Part shown: piece after piece, positions 50,815-55,142 of the stretch | Numbering within the stretch: the first letter of the stretch is position 1 | How the letters are laid out: each line of letters begins with the position of its first letter | Source of the DNA: Desulfobacterales bacterium | GTDB lineage: Bacteria > Desulfobacterota > Desulfobacteria > Desulfobacterales > Desulfosalsimonadaceae | NCBI GenBank assembly: GCA_018399235.1 | Contig: JAGYOX010000003.1 | Coordinates: forward strand, 1 to 55,142 | DNA: 55,142 bases | Direction: 5' to 3' | Made by a program: the position numbers and the translations under genes | The notes under the pieces: model-generated | The model's database searches: none | Seen by the model: the letters and a program-made list of their open reading frames with translations, nothing else | Told to the model about the DNA's origin: nothing

Positions 50815-51882
50815 TTATGGCCTCACCGCGATTTTTAACGTTTTGCTTTTGAGGTCCTTAGACATCTCGTATCCTTTTAATATGTCCTTTAGCGGCATGG
50901 TGTGCGTCCATAACGGATCCAGGTTGACATTTCCATACTGAAGCAGATCCAAAAGCCGCTGGAGCCGATATCTCCCGCTGGGACAGAGGGTAGTTACAAA
51001 TTTCCGGTGATAAAAGGTGTCCGGGACGATGGAATCGTGGGCTGTCGGGATGGAGAGATTCTCAAAATCGAATCCATATACCCCCAGGCTGGTAATGGCC
51101 CCGCCGATGCGGGCGGTCCCGAACGCGCCCTGGAGCGTTTCCTCCTTTCCAACCGCTTCTACCGCGATATTAACCCCGTACCCCTCGGTGATATCCAGTA
51201 TCTTGTGAACCACATCCGAATCCGTGGGGTCCAACACAATATTGGCGCCCATTTTTTTTGACACTTTCCGCCTGAAGGGATCCGGTTCCACTGTAATGAT
51301 CAGGCCGGCACCAAGCGCTCGGGCCGCCGCTGTCACACACAGTCCCAAGGGCCCTTGGGCAAAGATAGCGATGGCGTCCCCGACTTTCATGCCGGCACGT
51401 TCCAAAACCCCGACACCGGTTGAAAATATATCGCCCGTAAGTATTCCCTGTTCATCACTTAACGCATCGGGAATCTTGCAGATGCTGAACGGCGCAAAAG
51501 GAACGCGCACATATTCCGCCTGATATCCGTCCATCACGATTCCATGCTGCACACGCCCCTGGGGATTTAAACAGGCGCTTGGCTCGCCCTGCTGGCAACT
51601 CGCGCAATACCCGCATGACAACATACAAGAAGCGACCACGCGATCACCGATCATGAAATCCTCAACCCCATCGCCCATATCGACTATTTCTCCAACGCCC
51701 TCGTGGCCCATGGCCACATTTGGCAGGGGCAGTTCCTCTGCATGGACGTCCGTACCACAGATAGTGCACAACCTGACCTTGAGGATGACATCCATGGATT
51801 CCTCGATTACCGGGACATTTCTTTTCTCAACGACAAGGACGCCGGGTTCCTTGCGCACACATGCCATCATTTTGTCGGCCAT
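50815..51882 (-). CDS. Zinc-dependent medium-chain alcohol dehydrogenase
   Basis: 355 residues. Catalytic zinc set CTICGTDVH and GHEGVGEI; the four structural-zinc cysteines in CGYCASCQQGEPSAC; the Rossmann segment GPLGLCVTAAARALGAG followed by an acidic VEPD, which favours NAD over NADP. First gene of the operon with GGGGAGG before the ATG. Probable substrate a primary or secondary alcohol, perhaps isoprenoid or long-chain given the neighbours (inference). Confidence 0.92.
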   Translation of the reverse strand: MADKMMACVRKEPGVLVVEKRNVPVIEESMDVILKVRLCTICGTDVHAEELPLPNVAMGHEGVGEIVDMGDGVEDFMIGDRVVASCMLSCGYCASCQQGEPSACLNPQGRVQHGIVMDGYQAEYVRVPFAPFSICKIPDALSDEQGILTGDIFSTGVGVLERAGMKVGDAIAIFAQGPLGLCVTAAARALGAGLIITVEPDPFRRKVSKKMGANIVLDPTDSDVVHKILDITEGYGVNIAVEAVGKEETLQGAFGTARIGGAITSLGVYGFDFENLSIPTAHDSIVPDTFYHRKFVTTLCPSGRYRLQRLLDLLQYGNVNLDPLWTHTMPLKDILKGYEMSKDLKSKTLKIAVRP

Positions 51883-52096
51883 AACCCACCTCCCCTTTGT
51901 ATTTACCGATATTCGTTATATTGGGACCAGTGTCCTTAACTCAGGGGACCTTTAATCCCCTTCTTCCTTGATAGGGACGGTCTGATAAGGGTAAATTCTC
52001 TTAAGTTATTGGCATCGATGTTGCCTCAAACAAACTGGCCAGAAATTAGATTAAAATTTGCCGGACGTGAAATATCACCTTTGCTTTTAAAGGTGA

Positions 52097-52112
52097 TGGA
52101 GAGCTCCTTCCA
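52097..52112. promoter_or_regulatory. Palindrome 1, candidate activator site
   Basis: TGGAGAGCTCCTTCCA, an imperfect palindrome, followed 12 bases on by GTGGAGCC. Shares the TGGA-GCT-TCCA theme with the sites at 52305 and 52526. Located between the -24/-12 site and the ADH gene. Confidence 0.4.
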
Positions 52113-52180
52113 GATTAGTGGAGCCAGAATAAAACAATGTTTTTTACACTAAACAAGGATTTTGTTTACATTTAATGTTT

Positions 52181-52195
52181 ACAAATCCCGTGCCA
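52181..52195 (-). promoter_or_regulatory. Candidate sigma-54 promoter of the ADH operon
   Basis: Minus-strand reading TGGCACGGGATTTGT: the -24 element TGGCACG is a full match to consensus and the -12 element is TTGT instead of TTGC, with correct spacing. Transcription would start about 52170, giving a leader of nearly 290 nt before the ADH start. Confidence 0.6.
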
Positions 52196-52291
52196 AAGTT
52201 TATTATTTTTTGATAATCACGCCAACCTTTTGTTTTTGATGAATTTAAAAACATTTATCAGTTGACGAAAAAAATTTCAGGCAAGACACTT

Positions 52292-52327
52292 CCCGCCAAA
52301 TATGGTGGAGCTTCCACATATGGCGGG
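52292..52327. promoter_or_regulatory. Palindrome 2, candidate upstream activating sequence
   Basis: CCCGCC...GTGGAGCTTCCAC...GGCGGG, an imperfect 36-bp inverted repeat about 100 bp upstream of the -24/-12 site, the usual place for an enhancer-binding-protein site. Confidence 0.5.
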
Positions 52328-52525
52328 TTGAGATTTCCAGGAAAAATACATGAATAACGGGAAAGCGGTCCGCTGGGAAGCATTGGGGCGCTCTATGCGA
52401 TTCTTCTGCTTTATTTATTTCTCTGCATTTTCACGATTTTTGCGTTGCGGAGATATGCTCTTGAAACAAAAAAAAACAAAAAAACTATTGCTTGATTAAG
52501 ACATGAAAAAATGCCACCATATTTC

Positions 52526-52539
52526 GTGGGCTTAGCCAC
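52526..52539. promoter_or_regulatory. Palindrome 3, candidate activator site
   Basis: GTGGGCTTAGCCAC, an imperfect palindrome sharing its half-sites with palindrome 2; about 110 bp before the regulator start, so it may serve autoregulation. Confidence 0.45.
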
Positions 52540-52647
52540 ATTCCTAAACTCTTAGGATTTTTTGACTTTGCAAAAGATTAGTTTATATGAACAGAACGAA
52601 GCGCCCCTCTAACAGGCATTTAAAGCACATACAGAGGGAATTTCACC

Positions 52648-54579
52648 GTGAATAATCTTCCGTCAAAATCCATAGAAAATCTTACATTTTTAAAAACAAT
52701 CTTTGATTCACTTCCCGGTTCGGTCTTTATCACCGATCAAAACGATTTAATAATCATCACCAATAAAACCGCTGACAACCTTCTCGGATATACACAAAAC
52801 GAAATAACCGGACGTCATATTTCGATATGCTTAAGTAATCCATACCCTCGATCCATCCCAAAAAGCCACTCCCCGATGCATCTCATTAAAAAAAACGGAG
52901 ATCAGGTTGCCGGAAGCATGTTCCTTTCAGAACTGAAATCAGAAAATGATAACGGTTTATATAAAACGTATACTTTTGAACCTCTCACGGATGAAAAATC
53001 CATTGAAATGTCTCTGCCGGAAAGGTTTGAGTTTGAAAAGCTGCTTACGGAATTGTTTGCCACTTTTATCAACATCCAAGAAACCGAGTTTGACGCCAAA
53101 ATCAATCACGCACTTGAATGTATCGGTCAGTTTCTGGGAATTGATCATTGCCATTTATTTCAATACGATGAAGACGCAGAGACATATGTAAACACCCATA
53201 GCTGGTCGGGAAAGGGCGTCAAACCCATTCCGCTCGGCATAAAAGATTTTGAAGCGCCATGGATTGCCAGTCAATTGCTTGATTTTAAAAATGTTCACTT
53301 TAACGAGGTAGATGAACTCCCAGACGAAGCTGATATCGACAAAGCACTTGCCAGAAAATTCGATATCAAGTCATTTTTAATGTATCCCCTTATAGACAAA
53401 GAACTGGTCGTTGGTGGCCTTTTGCTTGCCCATGTCATCAAAGAAAGACGATGGAGTGAAGATTTAATTGTACGGTTAAAAATTGTGGCAGATGTTATTT
53501 CAAGCCTTCTGATAAAAAGACGTTCCGATAAACGGCTTCAATCGGCCTTTCAGGAAATCAAACAACTGAAAGAACAAATTGAAAACGAGCGTAATTATCT
53601 CAGAGAAGAAATTGCCCAGGAGCATAATTTTGAAAATATCATCGGAAAAAGCAAAGCACTTCTTCAAACCATCAAAAAAGTAGAAAAAGTTGCCCCCACG
53701 GAATCCACCGTCCTGATTCTTGGTGAAACTGGAACCGGAAAGGAGCTGATTGCCCGAGCCATACACAAAAAAAGCCTTCGAAAAGATGCACCGCTAATCA
53801 AGGTGAACTGTGCCAGCCTGCCGTCCACCCTTATTGAAAGCGAATTATTCGGTCACGAAAAAGGGGCATTCACCGGCGCACATACCCAGCGCAAGGGCCG
53901 CTTTGAACTGGCTGACGCCGCCACCCTCTTTTTAGATGAAATCAGCGAATTGACGCTGGAAGCCCAAGGAAAACTGCTTACCGTTCTGGAATACGGTGAA
54001 TTTGAGCGCATGGGAAGCTCCCGCACCATAAAAGTGGATGTCCGGATCATCGTGGCCACCAATCGCGACCTTGAAAAAGAGGTAGATCAGGGAAACTTTC
54101 GCAAAGACCTCTGGTATCGATTAAATGTGTTTTCCATCAAGGTCCCGCCGCTTCGTCAACGAAGCGAAGACATCCCGATGCTGGTCAACTGGATGTTGGA
54201 TAAGTTCTCAAAACAATTGGGGAAACAAATCAGCACAATCCCTTTCGGAACGATGAAAGCCCTTGAACAGTACCCATGGCCTGGAAACATTCGGGAGCTT
54301 CAAAATGTGATCGAGCGTTCCATCATCAACTCACAAGGCAACGTTCTTCTGCTGACCGACAAACTTAAAATCAATGCGCCTGAAAACCTTCCCGAATGCC
54401 ATCGAAAAACCATGTTTGAAATGGAACGCGAGTATATCCTGAAAATTCTTAAAGAAACAGATTGGAAAATAGAAGGCAACAATGGTGCCGCCAAAATACT
54501 GGGGCTTCCGCCCAGCACATTGCGAGCAAGAATGAAAAAGCATGGGGTTCACCGTCGACAGCATAAGCATCTATATTGA
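52648..54579 (+). CDS. Sigma-54-dependent transcriptional activator (PAS-GAF-AAA-Fis)
   Basis: 643 residues from a GTG with GAGGGAA upstream. PAS domain (about 12-120), GAF domain (about 135-295), short coiled coil (about 300-325), AAA+ domain with Walker A GETGTGKE near 357, the sigma-54 contact loop GAFTGA near 406, and LFLDEISELT; C-terminal Fis-type HTH NGAAKILGLPPSTLRARMKK. No REC domain, so it likely responds to a ligand or redox cue through PAS/GAF. Divergent from the ADH operon with a long control region, so that operon is its probable target. Confidence 0.95.
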   Translation: MNNLPSKSIENLTFLKTIFDSLPGSVFITDQNDLIIITNKTADNLLGYTQNEITGRHISICLSNPYPRSIPKSHSPMHLIKKNGDQVAGSMFLSELKSENDNGLYKTYTFEPLTDEKSIEMSLPERFEFEKLLTELFATFINIQETEFDAKINHALECIGQFLGIDHCHLFQYDEDAETYVNTHSWSGKGVKPIPLGIKDFEAPWIASQLLDFKNVHFNEVDELPDEADIDKALARKFDIKSFLMYPLIDKELVVGGLLLAHVIKERRWSEDLIVRLKIVADVISSLLIKRRSDKRLQSAFQEIKQLKEQIENERNYLREEIAQEHNFENIIGKSKALLQTIKKVEKVAPTESTVLILGETGTGKELIARAIHKKSLRKDAPLIKVNCASLPSTLIESELFGHEKGAFTGAHTQRKGRFELADAATLFLDEISELTLEAQGKLLTVLEYGEFERMGSSRTIKVDVRIIVATNRDLEKEVDQGNFRKDLWYRLNVFSIKVPPLRQRSEDIPMLVNWMLDKFSKQLGKQISTIPFGTMKALEQYPWPGNIRELQNVIERSIINSQGNVLLLTDKLKINAPENLPECHRKTMFEMEREYILKILKETDWKIEGNNGAAKILGLPPSTLRARMKKHGVHRRQHKHLY

Positions 54580-54635
54580 CTCCATAATATTAATTACAAC
54601 TGTGAGTAAAATTTTGACTATTTTGAAAAATGCTT

Positions 54636-54845
54636 TTAAATAGTTTTCAGCTTATGATTGGCGTATGAGTTACACAAAAATTTAATAACCGAAAAGGGAG
54701 CTTTTTCACTGATTTTCAATAAGTATCCCGGCCTGAGATTGACATAAGTCGATAGCAAATCAATACCAAGCCATATTTTCGGATTGGTTTTATTGAAAAT
54801 GTTAAAGCCTTCTAAAATGATGGCTTCCTGTGTAGTGATGTCCAT
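54636..54845 (-). CDS. Possible small hypothetical protein
   Basis: 69 residues, MDITTQEAII... to HKLKTI. No motif, no signal peptide and no Shine-Dalgarno before the ATG. Convergent with the sigma-54 regulator. May be the remains of a longer gene rather than a working one. Confidence 0.25.
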   Translation of the reverse strand: MDITTQEAIILEGFNIFNKTNPKIWLGIDLLSTYVNLRPGYLLKISEKAPFSVIKFLCNSYANHKLKTI

Positions 54846-55109
54846 GATGGTACGATATTAGATAAGACTTCTTTATGGGATTCATTTTTCATTGCCTATT
54901 TGATCAAATAACGGATCAATTTTTCCCGGCCGATTTGCACAGATGATCCTCTTTAGCTCATAGTCGTACCCCTGAATGACCGTGCTTGCATTGTGGCAGA
55001 ATCCCTGTTTTTTTTAACTGCGGGACAGGACAATTAAGAAGGGTTTGGGACAGATATAGTTTCAATTGAGTAAAAATAACCTCAACGTTGCTTCCATGGC
55101 GCGATTTCT

Positions 55110-55141
55110 CTTCTAAGTAACTTAACGGTTTAAGGTTTAAG
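55110..55141. repeat. 32-bp direct repeat, copy 2, leading into heptamers
   Basis: CTTCTAAGTAACTTAACGG then GGTTTAA units; exact match to 11948-11979. The window stops inside what is probably another heptamer array. Confidence 0.75.
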
Positions 55142-55142
55142 A

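Larger units (their letters stand above)
51883..52647. other. Divergent control region between the ADH operon and the sigma-54 regulator
   Basis: 765 bp with no gene. Contains a -24/-12 site on the minus strand (52181-52195), a weaker -24/-12-spaced site on the plus strand (52384-52398: TGGGGC then ATGC), and three palindromes with a shared GTGG-GCTT-CCAC theme at 52097-52112, 52292-52327 and 52526-52539. The layout fits an enhancer-binding protein that controls the operon and itself. Confidence 0.65.
54580..55142. other. Gene-poor window end
   Basis: AT-rich, with one short minus-strand frame (54636-54845) and, between about 54890 and 55010 on the minus strand, a short stretch of open frame (QGYDYELKRIICANRPGKID) that is closed on both sides and may be a gene relic. 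Ends in the 32-bp repeat. Confidence 0.5.

Overview
The window looks like a chromosomal segment of an anaerobic, Gram-negative member of Desulfobacterota (Desulfobacterales-like sulfate reducer or relative). This is an inference from content: a MetV/MetF methyl-branch (Wood-Ljungdahl) gene set with NuoEFG-type electron carriers, a sigma-54 enhancer-binding regulator, SelB (selenocysteine translation), a heptose kinase for LPS, a DUF2333 protein, and many dispersed intergenic repeats. No marker gene fixes the species.

Layout. (1) 70-8037, minus strand: ten tightly packed genes read as one probable transcription unit in the order clpS, clpA, aat, GAF protein, protein-kinase-like protein, Usp, leuC, leuD, hisE, lipoprotein; it joins the N-degron proteolysis module to a small signalling set and to leucine/histidine biosynthesis. 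(2) 8250-11797, minus: secA and an M23 peptidase. (3) 12383-24185, plus: a soluble PAS histidine kinase, a MerR/excisionase-HTH response regulator, then a redox cluster: divergent MetF paralogue, NuoG/FdhA-like protein without the formate dehydrogenase active-site residues, NuoE, a 1046-residue NuoF-GltD fusion, MetV, MetF. This reads as a methylene-tetrahydrofolate reductase wired to an NADH-reactive flavin/Fe-S module. (4) 24330-41053: housekeeping genes (rRNA methyltransferase, Nudix, MIF-like tautomerase, tRNA-Arg, tRNA-His, a small membrane protein with selB, DUF2333, hemW, radical SAM, mltG, tsaD, purM, aminotransferase-hom-thrH-rfaE1-DUF167). (5) 41105-44641: initiator tRNA-Met followed by two short AT-rich cassettes in tandem, each ending in a copy of the 3' 45 bp of the tRNA. 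Cassette 1 holds one AAA/DUF4143 ATPase; cassette 2 an AbiEi/AbiEii toxin-antitoxin pair. Neither has an integrase. Both end in the same 187-bp module with three 9-bp iterons. (6) 44575-51882, minus: an ADH-ALDH-SCP2-unknown-two CrtI-like flavoprotein operon ending in a truncated gene cut at the cassette boundary; a divergent sigma-54 activator (52648-54579) and a 765-bp control region with a good -24/-12 site and three palindromes suggest it is the regulator.

Intergenic gaps are unusually rich in repeats: heptanucleotide arrays of the GGTTYAR/GGTGYAR type at five places (one runs into the start of hemW), two families of stem-loop repeats, a roughly 150-bp element with inverted TCGTAAAAAGTC ends, and a 32-bp sequence shared by positions 11948 and 55110.

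The strongest candidates for something undescribed are the integrase-less tandem tRNA-fMet cassettes with iteron-bearing ends, and the MetVF/NuoEFG-like/GltD redox cluster. All family assignments were made by eye from motifs; no database search was run.
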